Shown here piece after piece: positions 37,722 through 47,351 of a stretch of DNA of 64,000 nucleotides. The notes beneath the pieces are model-generated. The model saw nothing but the letters and a program-made list of their open reading frames with translations, searched no databases and was not told the DNA's origin. The stretch comes from Burkholderia sp. NRF60-BP8 (lineage in GTDB: Bacteria > Pseudomonadota > Gammaproteobacteria > Burkholderiales > Burkholderiaceae). The DNA lies in contig NZ_CP013372.1 in assembly GCF_001522585.2 (NCBI RefSeq), positions 2,356,001 through 2,420,000 on the forward strand. The letters run 5' to 3'. A program made the position numbers and the translations under genes. How positions within the stretch are numbered: position 1 is the stretch's first letter; the number at the start of each line of letters is the position of its first letter.

Positions 37722-39959
37722 TTGAATCGCTTCGTGCCGTTTCTCCGAGACGCGTGGCTCCGTTGCCGCGCCCGTGTCGCGCCGCTCGCCGCCGCGTGCC
37801 GCACGCGCGTGCGCGCACTGTGTGCCGGCGCGCTGCATCGCCTGCGCCATCCGACCCGGCGCGGCGTGGCGCTGACGCTCGCCGCGCTCCCCGTGCTGGG
37901 CCTGCTGGTCCTGCTGGTCCTGCTCGCGTTCGTTCCGTTCACGCCGAGCATCGGCGACATCCGCAAGGCGCGCATCGACCGCCCCGCGCGCGTGCTGTCG
38001 GCCGACGGCCAGCTGATCGCCGAATTCCGGTCCGTGAACCGCGAATGGGTGCCGCTCAAGCAGATCTCGCCGCACATGGTCGACGCGCTGATCGCGACCG
38101 AGGATCACCGCTTCTACACGCATCACGGCATCGACTGGCGCCGCACGCTCGCGGCCGGGCTGCATACGTTCTCGGGCAGCCGCCAGGGCGGCTCGACGAT
38201 CACGCAGCAGCTCGCACGCAATCTGTACCCCGACGAAGTCGGCCGCGCACCGACGCTCACGCGCAAGATGAAGGAGCTGATCACCGCGTTCAAGATCGAA
38301 TCGGTGTACAGCAAGGACGAGATTCTCGAAACCTACCTGAATACCGTACCGTTCCTGTACAACGCATACGGCGTCGAAATGGCCGCGCGCACCTACTTCG
38401 GCAAGTCGGCGGACCAGCTCGACATCGCGGAAAGCGCGACGCTCGTCGGGATGTTGAAGGGCAACAGTTACTACAATCCGGTGCTGAATCCGGAACGCGC
38501 GGTCCAGCGGCGCAACATCGTACTCGGCCGGATGGCGCAGATGGGCATGCTGTCGCCGCGGCAACTCGCGAAACTGCAGCGCCAGCCGCTGCGCGTCGAC
38601 TTCGAGCCGCAGACGGCGCAGCCGGGCCTCGCGCCGCATTTCGCGGTGCAACTGCGCAAATGGCTGATCGCGTGGGCCGACCGCAACGACCACGATCTCT
38701 ACTCGGACGGCCTCGTCGTGCGCACGACGCTCGATGCGCGGCTGCAGGACATGGCCACGCAGGCGCTGACGCGGCAGACCGAACGGCTGCAGGCGATCGC
38801 CGACGGCGCGTGGCGCGGGCCGTCCGGCTGCGGGCTGCGCAACGATCTGTTCCGCGGCTTCATGCGCCAGACGCCCGAGTATCGGCAGGCACGCGACACC
38901 GGGCTCGCCGACGAGATTGCGCTGAAGCAGCTCGGCGCGAATCGCGCATTCATGCACGCGCTGTGCGAGCGCAAGACGCAGGTACAGGCAGGCTTCGTCG
39001 CGATCGATCCGCGCAACGGCGCGATCCGCGCATGGGTCGGCAGCCCCGATTTCGGCAGCGCGCCGTTCGATCACGTCGCGCAGGCGCGGCGCCAGCCGGG
39101 TTCGACCTTCAAGCCGTTCGTCTATGGCGCCGCGTTTGCGGACGGGATGCGGCCGGGCGATACGTTCGTCGACCGTCCCGTCGCGATCCCGATCGACGCG
39201 CACTCGGTGTGGCGTCCGACCGATGCGGAGCCGCCGACCGGCGAGCCGATGACGCTGCGCGACGGGCTGGCGCTGTCGCGCAACCGCATCACCGCGCAGG
39301 TCATGCAGCACGAAGGCGCCGCGAAGGTCGCGCAGCTCGCGCGTGCGATGGGCGTGCGCGACAGCCCGCTCGACGCGGTGCCGTCGCTCGCGCTCGGCAC
39401 GAGCCCCGTCACGCTGAAGGAAATGGTGTCCGCGTACGGCACGATCGCGAACCGCGGCGTGTACGTCGCGCCGCAGATGATCACGCGCATCGAGGATCGC
39501 GACGGCAAGGTGCTCGCCGCGTTCGGCAGCGCGCCGCCCGAGCGCGCGTTACCGGTGGCCGCGGCGCAGACGCTCGTCGACGCGATGCGCGGCGTCGTCG
39601 ATTACGGCACCGGCGCCGACATCCGCTCGCGCTACGGAATCCGGATCGACGTCGCGGGCAAGACCGGCACGACGCAGGACAACACGGACGGCTGGTTCAT
39701 CCTGATGCATCCGCAACTGGTGGCCGGCGCGTGGGTCGGCTTCGACGACGGCAGCGTGACGCTGCGCAGCGACTACTGGGGCGCGGGCGCGCACAGCGCG
39801 CTGCCGATCGTCGGATCGTTCTACGATGCGGCGTTGCGCGCGCATGCGATCGATCCGCACGTGCAGTTCTCGCCGGACTTCCGGCCGCGCAGCGCACCGG
39901 CGCCGAAGCGGCGCGCGCAGCATTCGGGTTGGTTCGACTGGCTGAGATTCTTTCGCTGA
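37722..39959 (+). CDS. Class A penicillin-binding protein (transglycosylase/transpeptidase, PBP1-like)
   Basis: The 745-residue protein polymerises and crosslinks peptidoglycan. A basic cytoplasmic tail is followed by one TM helix (about 47-68). A GT51 domain shows ATEDHRFYTHHGID (catalytic Glu near 125) and GGSTITQQLARNLY near 156. A transpeptidase domain has serine/lysine in PGSTFKPF near 458, LSRN and KTGT near 646. A C-terminal basic RRAQHSGWFDW tail closes it. No ATG fits before the TM helix, so TTG 37722 is assigned; GTG 37734 is an alternative. It is shorter than typical PBP1A and lacks an OB insertion. Confidence 0.9.
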   Translation: MNRFVPFLRDAWLRCRARVAPLAAACRTRVRALCAGALHRLRHPTRRGVALTLAALPVLGLLVLLVLLAFVPFTPSIGDIRKARIDRPARVLSADGQLIAEFRSVNREWVPLKQISPHMVDALIATEDHRFYTHHGIDWRRTLAAGLHTFSGSRQGGSTITQQLARNLYPDEVGRAPTLTRKMKELITAFKIESVYSKDEILETYLNTVPFLYNAYGVEMAARTYFGKSADQLDIAESATLVGMLKGNSYYNPVLNPERAVQRRNIVLGRMAQMGMLSPRQLAKLQRQPLRVDFEPQTAQPGLAPHFAVQLRKWLIAWADRNDHDLYSDGLVVRTTLDARLQDMATQALTRQTERLQAIADGAWRGPSGCGLRNDLFRGFMRQTPEYRQARDTGLADEIALKQLGANRAFMHALCERKTQVQAGFVAIDPRNGAIRAWVGSPDFGSAPFDHVAQARRQPGSTFKPFVYGAAFADGMRPGDTFVDRPVAIPIDAHSVWRPTDAEPPTGEPMTLRDGLALSRNRITAQVMQHEGAAKVAQLARAMGVRDSPLDAVPSLALGTSPVTLKEMVSAYGTIANRGVYVAPQMITRIEDRDGKVLAAFGSAPPERALPVAAAQTLVDAMRGVVDYGTGADIRSRYGIRIDVAGKTGTTQDNTDGWFILMHPQLVAGAWVGFDDGSVTLRSDYWGAGAHSALPIVGSFYDAALRAHAIDPHVQFSPDFRPRSAPAPKRRAQHSGWFDWLRFFR

Positions 39960-39979
39960 CGTGCGGGCGACGCTCCGGG

Positions 39980-41878
39980 CTACCGGGGCGTCGTCGTCGC
40001 GTGCCCGTCCGCGTACAGCCACACGGGCACGCCGTCGTCGCGCAGTGCCGCGACCGGTTCGTCCATGCTCCAGCGCTGCGCGATCTCGACACGGCGAACG
40101 AACCACGGCATCGACGTCGCAGGCGCGGCATCGTCGTCGCGGTCGTCGTCGAACAGCGTGTCGTCGCCGAGCCGCGTGTAATGCGCCGGATGGAGCACGG
40201 TGCCGTCCGCGCGCAATACCGTCGCGCGCACGTCGTCGCCGTCGTCATCCTGCACGCAGGCCAGCCAGCCGTGATCGGCGCCCCAGAACAGCCCGGCCAC
40301 GTCGTCGTAGCGTCCCTGCGCGATCGTCGCGCCCGTCTCGAGATCGCAGATCGCCAGTTGCACCGGCTCGCCCGGCAGGACGCCGATCGCGTAACGCGTG
40401 AAAAGCTCGCCCGGCACCGCTTCGTCGTCGGGCAACCACGACAGCGCACCCATGTCGACGAAGTCGAACGGCGTCAGCACGCGGCCCTGCCCGTCGACGA
40501 TCGCGCAACGTCCGTCGTCACGCCGCACGATATGGCGGATCGCACCGAGTTCGTCGAACATTTCCGCGCGGTCGCCGTCGATCAGCGGGGCCACTTCCGC
40601 GTAACACGGTTCGACGATCACCCGGCCTTTCGCATCGACGAGACCGACGTGACCGTTGCGCCGCGCGACGAACGCGCCGCACTCGGACGACCATTCGAGC
40701 GCGGCCCACTCGGGCTGCACGCGCCATTGCCCGTCGCGCCCGATCAGCCCCCACTGCTCCCGTTCGGCCACCGCCGCGACGGCGCCGTTCACGAATTCGT
40801 GCGCGTCGTCGAAACGCGGCGGAATCACCCACGCGCCATGTGTGTCGACGAAGCCCCAACGGCCGCCCAAGCTCGCGGACGCAACGCCGCCGGTGAACTC
40901 GCCGAAATCGTCGAGCGTCGGTTCGATCGCCCACGCACCATCCGTGCGCACGAGCCCGAACCGCTCGCCCACGCGCACGCAGGCGACGTCGCCGCTGAAA
41001 TCCCACACCGCGTCGAACGCCGGTTCGCGCACGATCCGCGCCCCGTCGCCGTCGGCCAGCAACAGCCCGACCTTGCCGTCGCGCGCGGCCCACAGCAACC
41101 GGTCGTCACGCGCGCCGCTCGCCCACAGGTTCGCCCATTCGGGCGGCACGATCACGCGCCATGCATCGTCGGTTTCGCGCCGTACGCCCCACTGCCCGTT
41201 GCGCGAGCGAAAGCTGAACGTGCCGTCGCCGAGATAGTCGCCATGCAGTTCGCCGCCGCCGAACAGATCGTCGTAGGTCGCGCTGCGCGGCGGCTCCTGC
41301 CGCCAGAAGTAGTAGTGCGACACACCGCCGAACCCGAAGCCCCATGCCCAGTCGCGCCAGTCGGCGGGCGTGTCGATCTCCAGCAGGTCGCGCACGCCGC
41401 GCACGTCGCGGAAGTCCATGCAGTTCGCGACGCGCCACCACAGGCGCGTGCACGCATCGCGCTCCCCGGCGATGTAGTCGTTCGGGTCGCCCCCGTCGAA
41501 CCATGACAGTTCGTCGAGGTTCGCGGACAGCCGCGGCGCGCCATGCGCGTCGCCGAGCGCATCGATCGATTCGCCCAGATGACGCACGAGCGCATCGAAC
41601 TGGCGCGCCAGCGCCGGATCGTCGCCCGGCAGCGGATACGCGGTGACGAACGATGCGAGCCGGCTGACGCGCGCATGCGCGGCACGGGCGTCGCTCACGA
41701 GGTTAGGCGTGCCGGCGTCGCCGAACACGCGCTGATCGGTAATCGCATTGCCTGCGCCGCCGTCGGCAAGCAGCACGCGCCACAGCAGCGGGAAGTGGTT
41801 ATTGGATTCCGCGAACGGGATCGTTCGCGCGTCGTCGCCGTCACCGGCCTGGAGATACAGCCATGCTCGATTGCCCAT
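39980..41878 (-). CDS. WG-repeat protein
   Basis: The 632-residue protein has a unique N-terminal part (about 1-200) beginning MGNRAWLYLQAGDGDDARTIPFAESNNHFPLLWRVLLADGG. It then has a run of WG-type repeats: RNGQWGVRRE, GDRFGLV-like GERFGLVRTDGAW, GGRWGFVDTHGAWVIPPRFDDAHEF, REQWGLIGRDGQWRVQPEW and NGHVGLVDAKGRVIVEP. WG repeats form beta-propeller-like scaffolds of unknown specific function. There is no signal peptide. The protein is strongly acidic at its C-terminus (DDDRDDDAA). It is convergent with the penicillin-binding protein gene; a functional link is not implied. Confidence 0.85.
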   Translation of the reverse strand: MGNRAWLYLQAGDGDDARTIPFAESNNHFPLLWRVLLADGGAGNAITDQRVFGDAGTPNLVSDARAAHARVSRLASFVTAYPLPGDDPALARQFDALVRHLGESIDALGDAHGAPRLSANLDELSWFDGGDPNDYIAGERDACTRLWWRVANCMDFRDVRGVRDLLEIDTPADWRDWAWGFGFGGVSHYYFWRQEPPRSATYDDLFGGGELHGDYLGDGTFSFRSRNGQWGVRRETDDAWRVIVPPEWANLWASGARDDRLLWAARDGKVGLLLADGDGARIVREPAFDAVWDFSGDVACVRVGERFGLVRTDGAWAIEPTLDDFGEFTGGVASASLGGRWGFVDTHGAWVIPPRFDDAHEFVNGAVAAVAEREQWGLIGRDGQWRVQPEWAALEWSSECGAFVARRNGHVGLVDAKGRVIVEPCYAEVAPLIDGDRAEMFDELGAIRHIVRRDDGRCAIVDGQGRVLTPFDFVDMGALSWLPDDEAVPGELFTRYAIGVLPGEPVQLAICDLETGATIAQGRYDDVAGLFWGADHGWLACVQDDDGDDVRATVLRADGTVLHPAHYTRLGDDTLFDDDRDDDAAPATSMPWFVRRVEIAQRWSMDEPVAALRDDGVPVWLYADGHATTTPR

Positions 41879-41958
41879 CGGAAGGAGTCGCCTCGTTGTC
41901 GTGTCGCCGTGTGCCGCAACCTGCCGGTCCGCTCGCCATCAGCGCGCGGCCATCGCCC

Positions 41959-42405
41959 TCACGGCGCCGACGGCGAATCGCCGCTGCGCGCGACCCGATA
42001 CAGTTCGACGCCGTCGACCTGGAAGCCTTGCGTCATCAGCAGCAGGACGCCGGTGGTCGAACGCTTCGTCGTGAAGCCGTTGCCGGTGACGGACGTGACC
42101 TGATACGGCGTACCGATCGGCATCCTGACGAGCTGGCCGCCCGGCACCTCGAGCACGCACGCGTCGGCAGGCGGTTTCTCCGGACCGTCCATATCGAGTT
42201 CGGCCTCGTGCGCCGGAGCCGTATCGACGCTCCAGCGGCCACCCTCACGCGCACGCAGCACGATGTCGCTCCCCACCTTCTCGACGCGCAGGGTCGCAGG
42301 CTTGCCGGCGGCCGGCGCGTAATCGCCGAGCAGCCCATCGCAGGCACTGCCGGCTCGCGCGGACAGCGAAACGAACAACATCAGACAGAAAACGGGAATG
42401 CGCAC
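41959..42405 (-). CDS. Small secreted hypothetical protein
   Basis: The 148-residue product, starting at GTG 42405 after GAGAGG, has a signal peptide (VRIPVFCLMLFVSLSARAGSA). The mature part begins CDGLLGDYAPAAGKPATLRVEKVGSDIVLRAREGGRW, a beta-rich pattern. A second cysteine in ADACVLEVPGG may pair with the first. No known family is recognised. It lies 80 bp upstream of the WG-repeat gene on the same strand reading order reversed, so it follows it only if transcribed separately. Confidence 0.55.
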   Translation of the reverse strand: MRIPVFCLMLFVSLSARAGSACDGLLGDYAPAAGKPATLRVEKVGSDIVLRAREGGRWSVDTAPAHEAELDMDGPEKPPADACVLEVPGGQLVRMPIGTPYQVTSVTGNGFTTKRSTTGVLLLMTQGFQVDGVELYRVARSGDSPSAP

Positions 42406-42759
42406 GGCGGAGCCTCTCAGGTTCGAATTGCTGTTGGAATGCCGGCGCGGGCGCGCACGGCAGCGGCATCGCAACCGGATGCCGCCGGACGCCAATATAG
42501 CGAACGCAAGCGGCGGATGCCAGCCTGAAAGGGAGCCTGCTGCGGCCACGCGGTGCGCAGCGACGACGCTACGGATGCGGGACATCGGGCCCGACCGACT
42601 CATGCGCTCCCTGGCCCGCCTGAACGAAGCGGGCTTGGCACGCATCACCGCCCGCTTCGTCGTCGTCCATCGACGCCGAACGCCGCATGACGTCGGGCAC
42701 AACCGAAATCGCGAACCCGCTGCCCCGCTATGCCGGGTTGCGCGATGCCGGCGGCCCGC
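42406..42759. other. Spacer between the adenosine deaminase gene and small secreted protein gene
   Basis: About 350 bases with no convincing gene. It holds the deaminase 3' end region and the promoter of the small secreted protein gene. I saw no operator or strong hairpin. Confidence 0.4.
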
Positions 42760-43860
42760 TCAGCCCGCCGCGAGCGTTGCAGCCAGCGCATCGAACGCCG
42801 GCGCCCATGCGGCACGCCACGCAGCCTTCGTTGCATCGTCGACCCACGCGCCGTCGATCCCGTTCAGCATGAACTGCTTCAAGTCGGCCACGGTGAAGCC
42901 GAAATGACTGAACATCAGTTCCCACGCCTCGCTCGGATTGACCTTGTGCAACGTCGGATCGTCCGTGTTCGGATGAATCTTCAACCCGAGGCGCGGCATC
43001 TTGCGCATCGGATGCAGTTCGGCCCATTGCTCCGGCGGCAACGTGCGCAGATAGTACGAATTCGTCGGCACGACGGTAAACACGATCCCGCGCTCCGCGT
43101 AGCGCGCGCACAGCTCAGGGTTGTCGACGATCGTATAACCATGATCGACACGGTCGACCTGCAGCAGATCGACGGCCGTCTCGACGTTACGCCACGGCAT
43201 CCCGAACTCGCCCGCATGCGCGGTCGTGCGAAAACCGGCCGCGCGTGCATGGCGGTACGCCTTCCAGAACAGCTCGGGCGGCCGGTCGTTCTCGCGATAG
43301 TCGATGCCGAGCCCCGCGACTTCGTCCGCGCGATTCACCTTCATCCACTCGACGATCGCAACCGCTTCGTCCGGGTCCTGCTCGCGATCGATGCTCGGGA
43401 TCAGGCGCGCGCCGATCCGAAAATCGCGCGCGGCATCGCGGATCGCGGTCACGATCGCGGCCTGTGCGTCCGCATACGCGATGCCCGACACGCGCACCGT
43501 TCCCGTCGGATTCCAGAAGAACTCCGCGTGCCGCACGTTGTGCGCGGCCGCGTCTTCCAGATATTCGTATGCGATTCGCCGCAGATCGTCGGGTTGCGTC
43601 AGCAGATACCGGTCGAGCGCGCGCAGCACGTGCAGCACGCCGACCGGCTTCTCGCCGCGCGCATAGAACGCATCGATCTGCGCACGCTCGATGGGCGCGC
43701 CGCTGCGTTCGGCCAGCGCGACGAACGTGTCGTGCCGCACCGCGCCGAGCAGGTGGCAATGCAGCTCGACCTTCGGCAGCGCGTGGAAGAAGGCCCGATG
43801 GGCCGGCGTGATATCGATGCCCGTGCGTGCGGCCGGGACGTTGCCTGGTGTTCCCTTCAT
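42760..43860 (-). CDS. add: Adenosine deaminase
   Basis: The 366-residue amidohydrolase has zinc ligands H34 and H36 in LPKVELHCHLLG. The catalytic HAGE appears in TTAHAGEFGMPW, and VDRVDHGYTIVDNPEL and KIHPNTDDPTLH carry the later histidine and aspartates. It deaminates adenosine (or adenine) to inosine (or hypoxanthine). The next upstream gene on the strand is a purine permease (45 bp), and a nucleoside hydrolase and porin lie nearby. This supports purine nucleoside use. The family also includes adenine deaminases; substrate choice cannot be fixed by eye. Confidence 0.88.
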   Translation of the reverse strand: MKGTPGNVPAARTGIDITPAHRAFFHALPKVELHCHLLGAVRHDTFVALAERSGAPIERAQIDAFYARGEKPVGVLHVLRALDRYLLTQPDDLRRIAYEYLEDAAAHNVRHAEFFWNPTGTVRVSGIAYADAQAAIVTAIRDAARDFRIGARLIPSIDREQDPDEAVAIVEWMKVNRADEVAGLGIDYRENDRPPELFWKAYRHARAAGFRTTAHAGEFGMPWRNVETAVDLLQVDRVDHGYTIVDNPELCARYAERGIVFTVVPTNSYYLRTLPPEQWAELHPMRKMPRLGLKIHPNTDDPTLHKVNPSEAWELMFSHFGFTVADLKQFMLNGIDGAWVDDATKAAWRAAWAPAFDALAATLAAG

Positions 43861-43905
43861 GTCAGTCTCTTTTGCGGTAGTGCGATGCGTCGCGCAAGCC
43901 GTCTC

Positions 43906-45255
43906 TCAGTGCGGCTTCACGACGGTCCAGAAGTAATAGCCGAGCGGAATCGCGAGCACGACGAGCCCCCACGACACGTCGCGCCAGCGGCCGGCCAGCA
44001 GCTTGACGAGCACGTAGCACAGCAGCCCGCCGGCAATGCCGGTGCCGAAGCTGTTCGACATCAGCGTGAGCAGCACCATCGACATCACGGGCAGCGCATC
44101 GGTGAAGTCGTCGAAATGCGTATGGCGGATCGTCGCGAACATCGACAGCCCGATCAGGATCAGCGCCGGCGCGGTCGCCTCCTTCGGGATCGCAAGCGCG
44201 ACCGGCACGAACAGCAACATCGCGGCGAACAGCACGGCCGCGGCCAGCGACGACAGCCCGCTGCGGCCGCCGGCTTCCACGCCTGCAGCCGATTCGATCA
44301 GCGCGGTCAGCGCCGGAATGCCGAACACGGGCCCGAGCGTCGCGGCGAGCGAATCGACGAGAAACGGCCGATTGATGTTCGGCAGGTTGCCCTGTTCGTC
44401 GAGCAGGTTCGCCTTCGCGCCGACCGCCAGCGCGGTGCCGAGCGTCGAGAAGAATTCCGCCGCGAAGAACGCGAACAGGTACGGCGCGGCGGCCACGCTC
44501 AACGCACTGCCGATATCGAGCTTGAACGCGATTGGCGCGATGCTGTGCGGCAGCGACACGAACGACGCCGGCAGGTGCGTGACGCCGAGCGGTACGCCGG
44601 CCGCGGCCGCGACGAGGATCGCGATCAGGATCGCGCCGGGCACCTTGCGCGCCTGCAGCACGATCGCCACCGCGAGGCCGATCAGCGCGACGAGTGCGCC
44701 CGGCCGCGAGAAGTCGCCGAGCGCGAACGCGTTGGTCTTCGCGTTCGCGACGACCATCCCCGCATTGCGCAGCCCGAGCATCGTGACGAACAGTCCGATC
44801 GACGCGCCGAGGCCGAGCTTGATCTGCACCGGAATCAGCCGCACCACGACGCCGCGCGCGCCGAGGATCGTCAGCAGGAAGAACAGCGCGCCCGACACGC
44901 ACGCGATGCCGAGGCCCGTCTGCCAGCCGACGTGCTCGGTCGTCGCGAGCGTCACGCCGATGATCACCGAGCCGCCGATGCCGGGGCCGACGAGGAACGG
45001 CAGGTTCGCGTACAGCCCCATCAGCGTGGTGAACAGCACGAACACGACGATCGTCGCGGTCGTCGCCGCGCCGCGCTCCATCCCGCCCGTCGCAAGCAGC
45101 GACGGAATCACGACGAGCAGGTACGCGGCCGCGAGGAACGACGTGACGCCCGCGATCGTCTCGGTGCGCACGCTCGTGCCGCGCGCGGCGAGCGCGAAGC
45201 GGCGTTCGATCCAGTTGGCCGGCGCGCGCGCCGGCATCGTGTCAGTCGCTGACAT
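43906..45255 (-). CDS. NCS2/AzgA-type purine permease
   Basis: The 449-residue membrane protein has about 12 to 14 hydrophobic segments. AzgA-family features are visible: ERRFALAARGTSVRTETIAGVTSFLAAAYLLVVIPSLL at the N-terminus, PFLVGPGIGGSVIIGVTL, and FFAAEFFSTLGTALAVGAKANLLDEQGNLPNINRPFLVDSLA containing the substrate-region acidic residues. It probably imports hypoxanthine, adenine or guanine with protons. It is 45 bp upstream of the deaminase gene and divergent from a LysR gene, 94 bp apart. Confidence 0.92.
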   Translation of the reverse strand: MSATDTMPARAPANWIERRFALAARGTSVRTETIAGVTSFLAAAYLLVVIPSLLATGGMERGAATTATIVVFVLFTTLMGLYANLPFLVGPGIGGSVIIGVTLATTEHVGWQTGLGIACVSGALFFLLTILGARGVVVRLIPVQIKLGLGASIGLFVTMLGLRNAGMVVANAKTNAFALGDFSRPGALVALIGLAVAIVLQARKVPGAILIAILVAAAAGVPLGVTHLPASFVSLPHSIAPIAFKLDIGSALSVAAAPYLFAFFAAEFFSTLGTALAVGAKANLLDEQGNLPNINRPFLVDSLAATLGPVFGIPALTALIESAAGVEAGGRSGLSSLAAAVLFAAMLLFVPVALAIPKEATAPALILIGLSMFATIRHTHFDDFTDALPVMSMVLLTLMSNSFGTGIAGGLLCYVLVKLLAGRWRDVSWGLVVLAIPLGYYFWTVVKPH

Positions 45256-45349
45256 GGTGGTTCTCCCGTGATTCCGAATATTGTCCCGTGTCGGTTCGTG
45301 CAGCGCGGCCTTATACTGCCGCGTACCGCATCCCGACCGTTATTGCCCG

Positions 45350-46258
45350 ATGTCCGACCGCTCGTCGCTGCTCCCCGCGCTCACGCTGCGGCAGGTCCAG
45401 CACTTCGTCGTCCTTGCACATGCACGCAGCTTCACTCGAGCCGCGCAGGCGCTGTCGCTCACGCAGCCGGCGCTCACCGCGTCGATCCGCCAGATCGAGT
45501 TCCTGCTCGGCGGCCGCCTGTTCGCACGCACCGCGCACCGGCTCACGCTGACCACGGCCGGCGAAGCCGTGCTGCCGCTCGCCGAACGCCTGCTCAACCA
45601 GGCGCGCGGCACCTTCGACGACATGACGCGGCTCATCGGCGAACGCATCCAGACCGTGCGCATCGCGTTCATTCCGTCGGTCGCGGGCCGCCTGCTGCCC
45701 GCGCTCAATGCATTGCGCGGCACGCACCCGACGCTGCGCTTCACGCTCACCGATTTGCCGAACAGCGCGCTCGTCGAAGCGGTGCGCGACGGCGTCGCGG
45801 ATCTCGGCATCGGCGTGCGTGAACCGGACGGCGACGACGGCACGTTGCGCTACCGGCAGCTGTTCGAGGACGAGATCGTGATCGTCGTGCGGCACGACGA
45901 TCCGCTCGCCCGCGCGAAGAGCGTCACGTGGGCGAAGCTCGTCGATCGCGAGCTCGCGGTGTTCGTGCGCGGCAGCGTCAGCGAATCGCTGCATCGCACC
46001 GGCGGCGCCGGGAAGCTGCGCCTGAACGTCGCGTACCGGATGGAATACACCGAGCCGCTCTACGCGCTCGCGCGCAACGGCCTCGCCATCGCCGTGCTGC
46101 CGAGCCTCTACACGTTGCATCTGCACGATCCCGAACTCGTCGCACTACGCGTCGACAAACCGCGTGTCACGCGTGCGATCTCGCTGATCTCGCTCGCCGC
46201 CGACGATCGCGGCCCGCATGTACGCACGTGCCGCGAGTGGATTGCGAAGCACATCTGA
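45350..46258 (+). CDS. LysR family regulator of the purine module
   Basis: The 302-residue protein has the LysR winged helix at about 8-70 (LTLRQVQHFVVLAHARSFTRAAQALSLTQPALTASIRQIEFLLGGRLFART). A two-lobe effector domain contains IAFIPSVAGRLLPALNAL and VADLGIGVREPDGDDGTLRYRQLFEDEIVIVVRHDDPLA. It is divergent from the purine permease and deaminase genes, so it most likely regulates them with a purine or related effector. Start ATG 45350 is preferred; an open frame to 45281 covers the shared promoter. The effector is unknown. Confidence 0.9.
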   Translation: MSDRSSLLPALTLRQVQHFVVLAHARSFTRAAQALSLTQPALTASIRQIEFLLGGRLFARTAHRLTLTTAGEAVLPLAERLLNQARGTFDDMTRLIGERIQTVRIAFIPSVAGRLLPALNALRGTHPTLRFTLTDLPNSALVEAVRDGVADLGIGVREPDGDDGTLRYRQLFEDEIVIVVRHDDPLARAKSVTWAKLVDRELAVFVRGSVSESLHRTGGAGKLRLNVAYRMEYTEPLYALARNGLAIAVLPSLYTLHLHDPELVALRVDKPRVTRAISLISLAADDRGPHVRTCREWIAKHI

Positions 46259-46288
46259 TGCCGCGTTCGCCGCGCGTGCCGCTCGCGT

Positions 46289-47341
46289 TCAGGGCAGCTT
46301 CGCGATGCGCTCGACGAGCGTCGCATAGAAGCGGTCCGCGTCGACCTCGTTGATCCACGTCGCGTTCGCCGCACGGCCGCTGCGCCCGTTCCAGTCGACG
46401 ATCGTCTCGCCGAGCGTCCACTGCCCGGTCGTTTCGACCACCACGTTCGCCTTGCGTCCGCCGAACAGCGTCGGATCGACGAGATAGCCGACGGCCGTCG
46501 GGTCGTACATCGGCGCGTCGTCGATCCCGCGCCGCTTCTTGTTGTACGCGAGCTCCGCCTCCATGATGTCCGCGACGATCGCGCCGCAGCGGTTGCCGAG
46601 CGCGCGCAACGGCGCGACGCGCGCCGGCGTGATCGGCGCCTTCACCGCGACGTCGCGCGGCAGCACGACGATCGGCACGCCGCTGCCGAACACGACGTCG
46701 GCCGCCTGCGGATCGACGTAGATGTTGAACTCGGCGGCCGGCGTGATGTTGCCGCGCTCGAAGAACGCGCCGCCCATCAGCACGATGTCGCGCAGCGCGG
46801 CGCGAATCTGCGGCGCCTCGACCAGCGCCGTCGCGATGTTCGTCAGCGGGCCGAGCGCGCACAGCGTCACGCTGTTCGGCGCCGCATGGCTCAGCGTATC
46901 GACGAGGTACGACACCGCGTGACCGGCGGCGAGCGGCGCGCGCGGCGCGTGCAGTTCGACGCCTTCGAGCCCCGTCTTGCCGTGCACGTTCGCGGCCGTC
47001 ACGAGTTCGCGCACGAGCGGGCGCGGGCAGCCCGCGTACACCGGCAGCGTCGTCGTGCGGCCGGCCCAGTCGCGGACGATCCGCGCATTGCGTTCGGTCA
47101 GGTCGAGCGGCACATTGCCCGCCACGGCCGTCAGCGCGCGCACGTCGAGCCGATCCTGCGCGCCGAGCGCGAACAGGATCGCGATGGCGTCGTCCTGCCC
47201 CGGATCGGTATCGATGATCACCGTGCGGCGCGCGGCGGCGTCGCCGGCCGCGAATGCGCCCGTTTCGGGCAACAGCGCGGTGCCGGCCAGCGCGGCGGAC
47301 AGTTTCAGGAAGGTGCGGCGGGATGGGATCGGATGGCTCAT
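46289..47341 (-). CDS. Tat-exported nucleoside hydrolase
   Basis: The 350-residue protein carries a twin-arginine signal (SRRTFLKLSAALAGTALL at 7-24) and then the IUNH signature DTDPGQDDAIAILFAL at 44-59. The first aspartates bind calcium. VVETTGQWTLGETIVDW and MGGAFFERGNITPAAEFNIYVDPQAADVVF are further family segments. It cleaves nucleosides to ribose and base, here in the periplasm. Its start lies 10 bp after the porin stop, which suggests co-transcription with the porin. It fits the neighbouring purine permease and deaminase. Confidence 0.93.
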   Translation of the reverse strand: MSHPIPSRRTFLKLSAALAGTALLPETGAFAAGDAAARRTVIIDTDPGQDDAIAILFALGAQDRLDVRALTAVAGNVPLDLTERNARIVRDWAGRTTTLPVYAGCPRPLVRELVTAANVHGKTGLEGVELHAPRAPLAAGHAVSYLVDTLSHAAPNSVTLCALGPLTNIATALVEAPQIRAALRDIVLMGGAFFERGNITPAAEFNIYVDPQAADVVFGSGVPIVVLPRDVAVKAPITPARVAPLRALGNRCGAIVADIMEAELAYNKKRRGIDDAPMYDPTAVGYLVDPTLFGGRKANVVVETTGQWTLGETIVDWNGRSGRAANATWINEVDADRFYATLVERIAKLP

Positions 47342-47351
47342 GGTCGGGTAC

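Noticed and set aside
37014..39311. Long minus-strand open frames opposite mocR and the penicillin-binding protein
   Set aside because: They are antisense shadows without family features.
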